A DNA stretch of 64,000 bases from Flavobacterium panici (GTDB lineage Bacteria > Bacteroidota > Bacteroidia > Flavobacteriales > Flavobacteriaceae), in NCBI RefSeq assembly GCF_903819335.1, contig NZ_CAIJDE010000049.1:145509-209508 (forward strand), given 5' to 3'. The stretch's first letter is position 1. Each line of letters starts with the position of its first letter. Made by a program: the position numbers and the translations under genes. Below the pieces are notes generated by a model. That model made no database searches. It was not told the DNA's origin and worked only from the letters and a program-made list of their open reading frames with translations. Below are positions 26,365 through 34,256 of this stretch, piece by piece.

Positions 26365-28278
26365 TTAGAAGAAATATCTCTTGAAAGCTTCGATTGCAGA
26401 ATAATCTGCTAAACCTAAAGCGTGATATTTTTCTGCTGTTAATCTGTTTCTGTCTTCTGCTCTAATCCAGAATTCACGGCTGTCATCTCCCTGGAACATT
26501 ACACCATCTTTTTGAGATTGGTGATAGAAAATCGCGTGACGTTTTTTCAGCACCTGATCCGGACTCATCGGAACCGCCATTTCAATTTGGTACGTTTCCC
26601 ATTCGTGCCAAGCACCTCGGTACAACCAAACCCAGCAGTCATCCATATAACTTTTGTGTTTCAATCGTTTCAAAGCTTCAAATAAACTGTCCAGACAAAC
26701 TTTGTGCGTTCCGTGTGGATCTGCTAAATCTCCAGCTGCGTAAATTTGATGAGGTTTTATTCTTTCAATGATATCGCACATAATTTCGATATCCGCTTCA
26801 CCAAGATTATTTTTCTTTACCGTTCCCGTTTCATAAAAAGGAAGATCAAGGAAGTTTACATTAGAATCCGGCAAACCTAAATAACGTGTTGCTGCCAGAG
26901 ATTCACTTCTTCTAATCAACCCTTTTAATTTTCTAACTTCTAACGAATCGATATCATTACTTTTTTTGTTTTTCAAAAAGTCAATAATCTTTTCCGCTTC
27001 ACCAGAATTAGCATTTAATGCCTTAGAAATTTCAGCAAACTTTAAAGCTTCCTGATTCGAAACTGCAATATTTCCAGAAGTCTGGTATGCAATATGAACA
27101 TCATGCCCCTGCTCTACCAATCTGTCAAAAGTTCCTCCCATTGAGATAACATCATCATCTGGATGCGGACTAAAAATGATAATTCTTTTTCTTTCCGGAG
27201 TAGCGCGTTCAGGTCTGTACGTATCATCTGCATTTGGTTTTCCTCCCGGCCAGCCCGTAATAGTCTGCTGCATTTTGTTGAACATTTTGATATTCAAATT
27301 ATATGCAGTTCCTTCTTCGCTTAAAACGCTTGACATTCCGTTATCATTATAATCTTTGTCAGTCAGTTTTAAGAAAGGTTTTTTAGTTAATTCGCTTAAC
27401 CAAGCCACCGCTTTCAATTTCAATTCGTCTGTCCAGATTACAGATTTTACCAACCAAGGCGTTTTTACTCTCGTTAATTCTGATGAAGCTTCGGTATCTA
27501 AAACAAAAGTTGTGTTGTTGTGCTGTTGTAAATACGTCGCCGGAACCCGAGATGAAATTTCACCTTCGATTGTTTTCTTTATAATTTCTGCTTTGCTGAT
27601 TCCCCATCCAAGAAGTACAATTCTTTTGGCATTTTTTACTGTACCAATTCCCATTGTAATTGCTTTTTTAGGCACATTATCAATTCCTAAAAATGAAGAT
27701 GCCGCATCAACACGCGTTAAGTGATCTAATGTAATGCTTCTGGTTCCAGAATTTACGTGAGATCCCGGCTCATTGAACCCGATATGTCCCGTTCTTCCAA
27801 TTCCTAAAAGCTGAAAATCCAATCCGCCGTAAGCTTTGATCTTCATTTCATAATCGATGCAATATTGCTGAAGGTCTTCATTGCTGATACTTCCGTCAGG
27901 AATATTGATATTTTGAGGCAGAATATTAACATGATTAAAAAGATGCTCGTGCATGAAATACCAGTAACTCTGAATATCTTTTTTATCCATTGGATAATAT
28001 TCATCCAAATTGAAAGTCACTACGTTTTCAAAACTTAAACCTTCATCTTTATGAAGACGAACTAATTCCTCGTATACTTTTATAGGTGAAGATCCTGTTG
28101 CCAAACCTAAAACGCAAGGTTCGTTTAACTCTTCTTTTCTTTGAATTATATTGGCGATTTCCTGAGCAACTAAAATCGAAGCTTCTTTAGACGAATCGAA
28201 AATTACATTGTGTATCTTTTCAAAACGCGTTTCTTCGAACTTTCCAGCCTCTTTGAAATTTATACTTTCTTTAATCAT
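26365..28278 (-). CDS. nagB: Glucosamine-6-phosphate deaminase fused to a PIG-L/LmbE deacetylase-like domain
   Basis: This 637-residue cytoplasmic protein has two halves. Residues about 20-280 are a NagB isomerase/deaminase: VLGLATGSSPIKVYEEL, the catalytic Asp92 in VTFNLDEYYP, and the block GIGRTGHIGFNEPGS with His165 and Glu170. Where Escherichia coli NagB has Asp141 of its Asp-His-Glu relay, this protein has Thr163. Residues about 365-620 are a PIG-L/LmbE domain with zinc ligands in FSPHPDDDV (372-376) and DPHGTHK (His522, His525). PIG-L enzymes remove acetyl groups from GlcNAc-containing molecules, so one chain might do both deacetylation and deamination. No separate nagA is visible. Long NagB forms of this type are common in Bacteroidota. 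The gene has its own terminator and is convergent with the LytTR gene. Confidence 0.92.
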   Translation of the reverse strand: MIKESINFKEAGKFEETRFEKIHNVIFDSSKEASILVAQEIANIIQRKEELNEPCVLGLATGSSPIKVYEELVRLHKDEGLSFENVVTFNLDEYYPMDKKDIQSYWYFMHEHLFNHVNILPQNINIPDGSISNEDLQQYCIDYEMKIKAYGGLDFQLLGIGRTGHIGFNEPGSHVNSGTRSITLDHLTRVDAASSFLGIDNVPKKAITMGIGTVKNAKRIVLLGWGISKAEIIKKTIEGEISSRVPATYLQQHNNTTFVLDTEASSELTRVKTPWLVKSVIWTDELKLKAVAWLSELTKKPFLKLTDKDYNDNGMSSVLSEEGTAYNLNIKMFNKMQQTITGWPGGKPNADDTYRPERATPERKRIIIFSPHPDDDVISMGGTFDRLVEQGHDVHIAYQTSGNIAVSNQEALKFAEISKALNANSGEAEKIIDFLKNKKSNDIDSLEVRKLKGLIRRSESLAATRYLGLPDSNVNFLDLPFYETGTVKKNNLGEADIEIMCDIIERIKPHQIYAAGDLADPHGTHKVCLDSLFEALKRLKHKSYMDDCWVWLYRGAWHEWETYQIEMAVPMSPDQVLKKRHAIFYHQSQKDGVMFQGDDSREFWIRAEDRNRLTAEKYHALGLADYSAIEAFKRYFF

Positions 28279-28316
28279 TTGCCTGTTGTTGTAATTATTT
28301 AGTATAAAATTAAATA

Positions 28317-28329
28317 TTACATAATGTAA
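28317..28329. promoter_or_regulatory. nagB: Palindrome TTACATAATGTAA upstream of nagB, candidate operator
   Basis: A perfect 13-base palindrome lies about 40-50 bases before the nagB start, overlapping the region where its promoter should be. The sequence around it is AT-rich, so chance is not excluded. A GntR-like repressor of amino-sugar genes would be a natural binder, but no such regulator is in the window. Confidence 0.4.
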
Positions 28330-28376
28330 ATAATCAAAAATTCGACTAATAACCTGTTACCTTCGCTATAGGACAA

Positions 28377-28409
28377 AATTGGAAACTTTAAGCAAAAAGA
28401 TTCCAATTT
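28377..28409 (-). terminator. Weak hairpin after the discoidin-type GH29 gene
   Basis: Arms AAATTGGAA and TTCCAATTT enclose a 15-base loop, beginning 8 bases past the GH29 stop. Read on the minus strand it is followed by TTGTCC, so it lacks a proper T-run. It may attenuate rather than fully terminate before nagB. Confidence 0.4.
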
Positions 28410-28417
28410 AAAGACCA

Positions 28418-30517
28418 TTATAATGTTTCAATAATATTTAATTCTGCAATAGAAACTGTTGAACCCTTCCCTACCGCTGACTTGGCAACAAAACGAATAT
28501 ATCTGGCTTTAGCTTTTTTGAAAGTCTTAACCTGCTCGATTGGATTGTGCTTTATATTCGAAAATTCACCTTCAGACTGCAATGTCCAGTTAACATTATC
28601 AGCACTTATGTAGAATTCGTAATTGGAAATTAAATTAAGATTATTACCCACTTGTTGCGGTACATACGTAAAACCGTTTAAGTTTAAAAGACTTCCCATA
28701 TCAATAGTTATTTCCTGCGGAAGTTTATTTTGATCATTACCGAAACTCCAATCTGTATTTGGATTCCCATCGATAACCCGATCAGCTGATTTTAAATCCC
28801 CGCTTGAAGCCGAAACTATTTTCCAGTTTTCTTTTGATGCACCATATTTTGCCGTTTTTACAGCACTGCTTATATTTTCTACAGCATCAATAGCAACGGC
28901 TTTTATAGTAACCGCTTTATTAACCCGAAATACTCCTTTATATAAAGCACTTTTTTTCGTTGGATTTTTTCCGTCAAGCGAATAATAAACTGGATTTCCA
29001 TCTTCAGATTTTATCGTTACATCGCCATTTTTATCACGCTGAATTTCCGGCATACGCACAAAAGTTGGCGCGTTGTAAGCCTGAATATTTGAAATCACAA
29101 TATTGGCTTTTGAATCGGTAATATTGATTCTTAATGCTGATGCTTTAACTCTGTCGATTCTTAAAATTCGTTTGTAACCAATCGTAGTTTCGTTTGCAAC
29201 CGTTTTCCAGTTTCCATCAACTTTAGCTTCAATATTAAAAGCTTTTACACGCTGTCCAAGCGCAATATATTCCTGAAGTAAAATTCGGTTTATATCTGTA
29301 GGTTTTTCAAATTCAAAAGTTATCGAAGCGGTTTTTACATTATCATCTGTTGCCCAATAGGTGCTTTTATTTCCGTCAGAAACATTTTTTGCAGAAAATT
29401 CTAAACTATTTCCTCTAACATTATCCGCAGCAATTTTTGTTTTAGATAATAATTCGGTTTTAAAATCAGCTTTTATGGTTGCAACCAATTCTTTTAATCT
29501 GGCTTCATCATTTTCGTGAACCAAACCTCTTTTATCAACCGGAAGATTCAATAATAAAGTAGCATTTCGTCCAACCGATTCATAATAAATATCAACCATT
29601 TCATCCAGCGGACGCACTTTATCATCTTCAACCGAATGATAAAACCATCCCGGTCTGATTGAAACATCGGCTTCACCCGGAACCCATTTTTCCCCATCTT
29701 CATGTCCCGACATAAATTCGGTATAATGCACTTTTCCGGCCAATTCATCTTTTTGGCGTAAAAGCGACCAGTTTGTTTCTCCGGCACGGCCATCTTCATT
29801 TCCAATCCATCGCGCTTCAGAAGGGCCAACTCCCCAAACCAATGTTTTAGGTGCGGTTTTGTAAATTAATTTATAGGTTTCATCCCAATTGTAATATTCA
29901 AGCGTATTGATTTTTCGGATTTCATTGGCTCCGCCATAATAACCGTCTCCGCCGTTTGCACCGTCAAACCACATTTCGAAAACATCTCCGTAATTGGTCA
30001 ATAATTCTTTCAGCTGATTTCTAAAATACGTTACATATTCTGGTTTGCCATAATCGGCGCGGTTTCTGTCCCAAGGCGAAAGATATAATCCTAATTTTAA
30101 ATTGTATTCTTTACAGGCTGCGGCCAATTCTTTAACCAAATCGCCTTTTCCATTTTTCCACGGAGAATTTTTCACAGAACGTTCCGTATATGCCGACGGC
30201 CATAAACAGAATCCGTCGTGATGTTTCGCAACCAAAATAATTCCTTTCATTCCAGCCGCTTTCACAATGCGCACCCACTGGCGAACATCTAAATTTGTTG
30301 GATTAAACAATTCAGGAGATTCATCGCCGTAACCCCATTCTTTGTTGGTAAATGTATTTAATGAAAAATGCACAAAAGCATAAAATTCCATTTCCTGCCA
30401 GTCGATTTGTTTTTGCGTAGGAAGCGGCCCAAAAGGTTTTGGAGCATTTGCCAATTCCTGACTAAAACCGCTGGAAATTAAACAAAAAAAACATATGGAA
30501 AGAAAGATATTTTTCAT
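28418..30517 (-). CDS. Exported GH29 alpha-L-fucosidase with C-terminal discoidin-like modules (second copy)
   Basis: The chosen start is the ATG at 30515-30517 (MKNIFLSICFFCLISSGFSQ), which gives a good signal peptide and a 699-residue protein. The reading frame stays open a further 84 codons upstream, but that stretch runs through a palindromic repeat and looks non-coding. The GH29 barrel includes YAFVHFSLNTFTNKEWG, LVAKHHDGFCLWPSAYTERS and the likely nucleophile Asp185 in VFEMWFDGANG. C-terminal of the barrel are an F5/8-like module, a short FN3/CHB-like segment (DGNPVYYSLDGKNPTKKSALY) and a second F5/8-like module. The pattern fits the GH29-B type, which often prefers branched alpha-1,3/1,4 fucose. 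It differs clearly from the compact GH29 at 7478-8962. A TTG-N18-TACATTTA promoter lies just upstream. Confidence 0.93.
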   Translation of the reverse strand: MKNIFLSICFFCLISSGFSQELANAPKPFGPLPTQKQIDWQEMEFYAFVHFSLNTFTNKEWGYGDESPELFNPTNLDVRQWVRIVKAAGMKGIILVAKHHDGFCLWPSAYTERSVKNSPWKNGKGDLVKELAAACKEYNLKLGLYLSPWDRNRADYGKPEYVTYFRNQLKELLTNYGDVFEMWFDGANGGDGYYGGANEIRKINTLEYYNWDETYKLIYKTAPKTLVWGVGPSEARWIGNEDGRAGETNWSLLRQKDELAGKVHYTEFMSGHEDGEKWVPGEADVSIRPGWFYHSVEDDKVRPLDEMVDIYYESVGRNATLLLNLPVDKRGLVHENDEARLKELVATIKADFKTELLSKTKIAADNVRGNSLEFSAKNVSDGNKSTYWATDDNVKTASITFEFEKPTDINRILLQEYIALGQRVKAFNIEAKVDGNWKTVANETTIGYKRILRIDRVKASALRINITDSKANIVISNIQAYNAPTFVRMPEIQRDKNGDVTIKSEDGNPVYYSLDGKNPTKKSALYKGVFRVNKAVTIKAVAIDAVENISSAVKTAKYGASKENWKIVSASSGDLKSADRVIDGNPNTDWSFGNDQNKLPQEITIDMGSLLNLNGFTYVPQQVGNNLNLISNYEFYISADNVNWTLQSEGEFSNIKHNPIEQVKTFKKAKARYIRFVAKSAVGKGSTVSIAELNIIETL

Positions 30518-30547
30518 TGCTGATTTACTTAAAATAGTCTGTAAACA

Positions 30548-30576
30548 TAAATGTACTATAAATTGAAATTTCGCAA
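30548..30576 (-). promoter_or_regulatory. Candidate Bacteroidota promoter for the second GH29
   Basis: On the minus strand TTG (30574-30576) is followed by 18 bases and TACATTTA (30548-30555), a 7-of-8 match to the TAnnTTTG -7 element at accepted spacing. It would give a leader of about 25-30 bases to the ATG at 30517, supporting the shorter start. Confidence 0.5.
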
Positions 30577-30661
30577 CGCAGAATTTCGACCAACAACGGA
30601 TTTGAATTGTTGATTGTTGATTATTAATTGTAAAAAAATAAAAATCAACACAAAGCATATT

Positions 30662-30747
30662 GTAGAGACGCACCAGCAGTGCGTCTTGCGCAACGTAACC
30701 ACAATGTTTGATATTCGAGACGTAGACGCACTGCTGTGCGTCTCTAC
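30662..30747. repeat. Type-3 palindromic repeat (GTAGAGACGCAC family), copy 1
   Basis: Ends GTAGAGACGCAC and GTGCGTCTCTAC are inverted repeats; the inner GCAGTGCGTCT and AGACGCACTGC pair as well. The centre holds TTGCGCAACGTAACC. A second, near-identical copy lies about 200 bases on. The gap 30518-31230 contains three repeats, the GH29 promoter and the hmp control region, but no gene. Confidence 0.88.
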
Positions 30748-30784
30748 GGAATAAAATGAGAATATTCAATTCTTTACAAAAATG

Positions 30785-30913
30785 AATTGCCTCCAGCTTT
30801 AGCTGGAGGTTTAAAATATGAAAACATGAAAGGCTTTAGCCAAACTTTGAAGTTTTTGCTAAAGCCCTTTCTTAATAACCTTTTTTACCTCCAGCTAAAG
30901 CTGGAGGCAATTC
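30785..30913. repeat. Type-4 palindromic repeat (CCTCCAGCTTTAGCTGGAGG family), copy 1
   Basis: ATTGCCTCCAGC...GGAGGT at one end and ACCTCC...GCTGGAGGCAAT at the other are each small palindromes and also inverted to one another. In the middle is GGCTTTAGC ... GCTAAAGCC. A second copy is at 50408-50534 and is likewise bracketed by type-3 elements. Confidence 0.88.
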
Positions 30914-30944
30914 AAAAAAAATAAAAATCAACACAACGTATATC

Positions 30945-31029
30945 GTAGAGACGCACAGCAGTGCGTCTTGCGCAACGTAACCACAATGTTTGATATTCGA
31001 GACGTAGACGCACTGCTGTGCGTCTCTAC
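30945..31029. repeat. Type-3 palindromic repeat, copy 2
   Basis: GTAGAGACGCACAGCAGTGC and its complement form the ends. It is almost identical to copy 1, including the central CGCAACGTAACCACAATG, and has the same orientation, so copies 1 and 2 are direct repeats around the type-4 element. Confidence 0.9.
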
Positions 31030-31110
31030 GGAATAAAATGAGAATATATATTTTGTGAAAAAATAATTTTATCCCAACCTGAAACTTGAAAGCTGAAACA
31101 AAAAAACTTC

Positions 31111-31138
31111 TTCCATTATGATTTGAATCATAAAATGG
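31111..31138. promoter_or_regulatory. hmp: Palindromic operator upstream of hmp
   Basis: TTATGATTTGAATCATAA (31116-31133) is a perfect dyad of 8-bp half-sites around TG, extended imperfectly by CCA/TGG flanks. It resembles CRP/FNR-type sites and also short Rrf2/NsrR-type sites. Its centre lies about 43 bases before the start point implied by the TAAATTTG element at 31155, the usual place for a class II activator. Confidence 0.6.
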
Positions 31139-31154
31139 AGCAATACTGTGGGAT

Positions 31155-31162
31155 TAAATTTG
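31155..31162 (+). promoter_or_regulatory. hmp: TAAATTTG -7 element of the hmp promoter
   Basis: This is a perfect match to the Bacteroidota TAnnTTTG consensus, about 68 bases before the hmp ATG. There is no convincing TTG at the -33 spacing, which would fit a promoter that depends on an activator bound to the palindrome just upstream. A short hairpin TTCTAAG / CTTAGAA (about 31172-31197) lies in the leader. Confidence 0.55.
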
Positions 31163-31230
31163 CGAATATAAGTTCTAAGGCCTTTTATTTCTTAGAATTT
31201 CAATTTTAAATCCTAATCAAATTATTCAAA

Positions 31231-32442
31231 ATGAATCCACAACAAAAAGAGCTTATAAAAGCTACGATTCCAATTTTACGAGCGAGCGGCGAAGACCTTA
31301 CCAATTATTTTTATGCCAGAATGTTTAAGCATCATCCTGAATTGCGAAATATGTTTAATATGGGAAATCAGGCAAACGGAAGACAAAAATCGGCGCTGGC
31401 AAATGCAGTTTTGGCTTACGCCGAAAATATTGAAGATCCGTCAGTTTTAATTGGCGTATTAAAAGGAATTGGAACCAAACACCGAAGCCTAAATATTCAG
31501 CCGGAACAATATAAAATCGTAGGAACACATCTTATTGATTCTATTGGAGAAGTTTTTGGGGAAGCTGCTACACTGCCAATTCTGGAAGCCTGGACAGTTG
31601 CCTTTTACGAACTTGCCGATATTATGATTAATCTTGAAAAAGGTTTATACGAAGAAAATGTGGCAAAACCGGGAAGCTGGAATGGCTGGAGAAAATTCGT
31701 TATTAAAAAAATTGTTGAAGAATCGGCCGAAATAAAATCCTTTTATCTTTATCCAGAAGATGGAAAACAAATTGCTGATTTCCATCCCGGACAGTTTATC
31801 AGCGTTCAGGTTTTTGTGACTGAGCTGAATCTTTTACAGCCAAGACAATATAGTTTGTCAAGCACTTTTAATCCTGAATATTACAGAATTTCTGTAAAAA
31901 AAGAAAGCGGAATTGCGCCAAATCCAAACGGATGGGTTTCGAATACTATGCACTCAAAATCTGAAGGCGATGTTATTTCGATTTCTTCTCCTGCAGGATT
32001 GTTTCATTTAGAAAAAGATTCTGAAAATCCGTTAGTATTAATAAGCGGCGGAGTTGGGCTTACGCCAATGTTAAGCATGCTGGAAACAAATTTAAATTCA
32101 ATTCAGAATAAAAAAACAATCTGGATTCACGGTTGCAGAAATGAATCTGTTCACGCTTTTAAAGATCAGATTTCAGCTTTAAAAGAAGAAGCAAATCACT
32201 TGGAAACTTTTACTTTTTATGATGCTGTAACGCCGGAAAATGTGATTTCGAATGAAGTAATTCAGGGTCGAGTTGATCTTCATAAATGCAAAGATTCTAT
32301 TTTATTAGAAGAAGCCAGATATTATATCTGCGGGCCTGAAATGTTTATTAAAACACAATATGAAGCGCTTATTAATTTAAATGTAAGTCAGGAAAATATT
32401 TTCTACGAAGAATTTGGACCTCAGCTTATCAATTTGAATTAA
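31231..32442 (+). CDS. hmp: Flavohemoglobin (nitric oxide dioxygenase)
   Basis: This 403-residue cytoplasmic protein has a globin domain (1-140) with the proximal His84 in GIGTKHRSLNIQPEQY and Tyr28 at the B10 position. A ferredoxin-reductase-type FAD domain follows (about 150-260, PRQYSLSS flavin motif), then an NAD domain (GGVGLTPMLSMLE and YICGPEMFI). It oxidises NO to nitrate with O2 and NAD(P)H, protecting against nitrosative stress. A 69-residue membrane protein starts 1 base after its stop and is probably co-transcribed. The upstream palindrome and TAAATTTG element give a clear regulated promoter. It is unrelated to the glycan genes around it and is bracketed by repeats. Confidence 0.97.
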   Translation: MNPQQKELIKATIPILRASGEDLTNYFYARMFKHHPELRNMFNMGNQANGRQKSALANAVLAYAENIEDPSVLIGVLKGIGTKHRSLNIQPEQYKIVGTHLIDSIGEVFGEAATLPILEAWTVAFYELADIMINLEKGLYEENVAKPGSWNGWRKFVIKKIVEESAEIKSFYLYPEDGKQIADFHPGQFISVQVFVTELNLLQPRQYSLSSTFNPEYYRISVKKESGIAPNPNGWVSNTMHSKSEGDVISISSPAGLFHLEKDSENPLVLISGGVGLTPMLSMLETNLNSIQNKKTIWIHGCRNESVHAFKDQISALKEEANHLETFTFYDAVTPENVISNEVIQGRVDLHKCKDSILLEEARYYICGPEMFIKTQYEALINLNVSQENIFYEEFGPQLINLN

Positions 32443-32443
32443 G

Positions 32444-32653
32444 ATGAACATTGTCCGGTTTTATAATAGGAAATTATTAATTCAAGTACTTCAAAATCTG
32501 ACAACAACGTTTTTTATAACTTTAACTCTCGCCAGTATTAACTGCTCAAATAAATCTATTTTTTTATTTTTTTGGATGCGTTCCTGGCTGGTTGCTGGTT
32601 TGATTTCGAACTTGTTTTCATTTTTTATATTTTCCAATAAAAAAGATTCCTAA
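32444..32653 (+). CDS. Small DUF2798-like two-helix membrane protein
   Basis: The 69-residue protein has two hydrophobic helices (about 18-35 and 43-62) joined by a short loop with FFWMRSWLVAGL. This pattern of a first helix, an F..RW-type loop and a second helix resembles the DUF2798 family of small inner-membrane proteins, whose role is unknown. It starts immediately after the hmp stop, without room for its own promoter, so it is likely made with flavohemoglobin. The small size and weak conservation leave some doubt that it is a real gene. Confidence 0.65.
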   Translation: MNIVRFYNRKLLIQVLQNLTTTFFITLTLASINCSNKSIFLFFWMRSWLVAGLISNLFSFFIFSNKKDS

Positions 32654-32667
32654 TATAGGTTTCAACT

Positions 32668-32755
32668 CCTGCAAGGTTTCCAAAACCTTGTAGGTTTAAA
32701 TTTTACTGAAATATACTGCCTTAGAATACCTACAAGGTTTTGGAAACCTTGCAGG
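32668..32755. repeat. Long perfect inverted repeat (28-bp arms)
   Basis: Arms beginning CCTGCAAGGTTTCCAAAACC at 32668 and ending GGTTTTGGAAACCTTGCAGG at 32755 are perfect complements over 28 bp, with a 32-base loop. Each arm also contains a smaller palindrome (AAGGTTT..AAACCTT). It begins 14 bases after the DUF2798-like stop. The 418 bases from 32654 to 33071 hold only repeats and terminators. Confidence 0.9.
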
Positions 32756-32765
32756 AAAGCAAAAA

Positions 32766-32798
32766 GGGCTGTCTCAAAAGTAGAGACAGCCCTTTTTT
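32766..32798 (+). terminator. Intrinsic terminator downstream of hmp
   Basis: Stem GGGCTGTCTC / GAGACAGCCC with a 7-base loop is followed by TTTTTT on the plus strand, and preceded by AAAAA so it would also work in reverse. It is the first strong terminator after hmp and its partner. Confidence 0.85.
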
Positions 32799-32816
32799 AT
32801 TTTATATATTTCTTTG

Positions 32817-32985
32817 TTCCGTAGGAACATCTCATTGGTAGAAAAATTATAATGTTATCATTGTTTACGTTCCGTAGGAACGTTTGATTTTCACAACGCT
32901 TCTTTATAATCTAACCTATCAAACGTTCCTACGGAACGTAAAACGTAGCGGATCTTTTTTTCTACCGACGAAACATTCCTACGGA
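32817..32985. repeat. TTCCGTAGGAAC repeat cluster, four units in nested inverted order
   Basis: Units lie at about 32817 (GTTCCGTAGGAAC), 32869 (ACGTTCCGTAGGAACGT), 32923 (ACGTTCCTACGGAACGT) and 32968 (CATTCCTACGGAATG). The first pair is in one orientation and the second pair is inverted. The inner pair forms an extended stem with AAACGTTCC, and the outer pair encloses it. No gene is seen. Confidence 0.8.
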
Positions 32986-33037
32986 ATGATAGTCAGTATC
33001 AAAAAATGATAAAATTAAGTTTTCATTAAAAAACAAA

Positions 33038-33065
33038 AAAAGCCTTCAGAAATCTGAAGGCTTTT
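33038..33065 (-). terminator. Intrinsic terminator ending the region 3 minus-strand run
   Basis: Read on the minus strand, AAAAGCCTTCAG and CTGAAGGCTTTT form a 12-bp stem with a four-base loop and a T-rich tail, 6 bases after the GH43 stop. It marks the end of the susC-to-GH43 run. Confidence 0.92.
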
Positions 33066-33071
33066 GAATTA

Positions 33072-34061
33072 CTAATTAACTTTTAGAAACTGAAAACTAG
33101 CAGGATCAGCTACTATTTTTCCATCTTTAAATTCAATTGAAATAATTCCGGCTTTTCTTGGCGAAACAGCACTTTCGCTATAATGAGTGTGCAAAACATA
33201 ATGCATTTTATTGTCTTTATCCCAAAATACATCACCGTGGCCAATTCCGTTTTGTTTGGTATTTTTTCTGCTGATTATTGGGCTGTTTACAGCTTTTTCC
33301 CAAGGTCCAAGTGGACTTTTACTTGTGGCATAACCCACGGCATAATCTATATTTCTGAAATCATTTGCCGAATAAATCATATAATACAAACCGTCGTGTT
33401 TTAAAACTGTCGGGCCTTCTGTAACTGGCCAGCTTACGTTTTGTGTATTTTCCCAAAGCATAGTTCCCGAAATGCATTCTGTTAAAGTTTCTTGTTTTAT
33501 GCTTTTAAAATCGTCGTTTATTTCTGCCACGAAAATTCTGTTTCCATTTGTCAAACGAACATGATACAGGTATTTTTTTCCATCTTCATCAATAAAAATA
33601 AACGGATCAATTTGGTTTCCGGTTTTAATAATTGGTTCTTTTGAATCGTTTTTAAATGGCCCAAGCGGACTGTTACTTGTTGCAACTGCAATATTTTCAT
33701 TCGCCGTATAAATCATATAAAATTTGTTTTGATACGAAAGAATCTGTGGCGCCCAAAATCCTTTGTCGCCAAAAGCATCTCCTTTTTTAAAAGCCAGACC
33801 ATTCTGCGCTCCAACCGGGCCTTTCCAGTCTTTTAAATCTGACGAAGTATAAACCTGAAATCCTTCTCCATTTGGAATATCTCCGCTTGTGGTTCCGTAT
33901 AAATAGTAGGTTCCATTATTGTAAAAAATAGTTGGGTCGGCCAGTAAAATTGAACTGGATTTTACTTCTGTTGGTTTTGGTGTTGATTTGTCGGCATCTT
34001 TTTCCTGCGAACAAGCTGCGAAAACACAAAGTGATGTTATTAAGGATAGTATTTTTTTCAT
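33072..34061 (-). CDS. GH43 glycosidase lipoprotein
   Basis: The 329-residue protein has a lipoprotein signal (MKKILSLITSLCVFAAC, Cys17). The five-bladed propeller has the three GH43 acidic residues in place: Asp42 in LLADPTIF (general base), Asp152 in NQIDPFIF (pKa modulator) and Glu215 in VTEGPTV (general acid). There is no extra C-terminal sandwich, so this is the short form. GH43 members of this kind are arabinofuranosidases, xylosidases or endo-arabinanases, and the sequence does not decide which. It is the last gene of its run and is followed at once by a strong terminator; an inverted repeat fills the gap to the epimerase upstream. Confidence 0.92.
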   Translation of the reverse strand: MKKILSLITSLCVFAACSQEKDADKSTPKPTEVKSSSILLADPTIFYNNGTYYLYGTTSGDIPNGEGFQVYTSSDLKDWKGPVGAQNGLAFKKGDAFGDKGFWAPQILSYQNKFYMIYTANENIAVATSNSPLGPFKNDSKEPIIKTGNQIDPFIFIDEDGKKYLYHVRLTNGNRIFVAEINDDFKSIKQETLTECISGTMLWENTQNVSWPVTEGPTVLKHDGLYYMIYSANDFRNIDYAVGYATSKSPLGPWEKAVNSPIISRKNTKQNGIGHGDVFWDKDNKMHYVLHTHYSESAVSPRKAGIISIEFKDGKIVADPASFQFLKVN

Positions 34062-34085
34062 TTTTTATTGGTTTTAGTTGGTGTA

Positions 34086-34256
34086 TTTTAACCGCAAAGA
34101 GCTCAAAGAATTACGCAAAGCACGCAAAGAGTTAAAAAAATGAGGAATAACTTTGCGCCCTTCGACTTCGCTCAGGGTGACAAAAGTGACAAAAAAACTT
34201 TGTGACCTTTGCGAAACCTTAGCGCTCTTTGCGGTAAAAAAAACTTTGCGGTTAAA
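34086..34256. repeat. Type-5 palindromic repeat (TTTAACCGCAAAG family)
   Basis: TTTTAACCGCAAAGAGC at one end and AGCGCTCTTTGCGG ... GCGGTTAAA at the other pair as inverted repeats. It also carries CCCTTCGACTTCGCTCAGGG, shared with the nested cluster at 25811-26255. It directly abuts the epimerase stop codon with no intervening base. Confidence 0.88.

Noticed and set aside
30518..30769. 84-codon N-terminal extension of the second GH29
   Set aside because: The frame is open, but the stretch crosses a type-3 palindrome, has no signal-peptide features, and a good promoter plus signal peptide occur for the ATG at 30517.
32766..32798. GGGCTGTCTCAAAAG as the end of an insertion sequence
   Set aside because: It looks like some IS ends, but no transposase gene or matching opposite end is present; it works well as a plain terminator hairpin.
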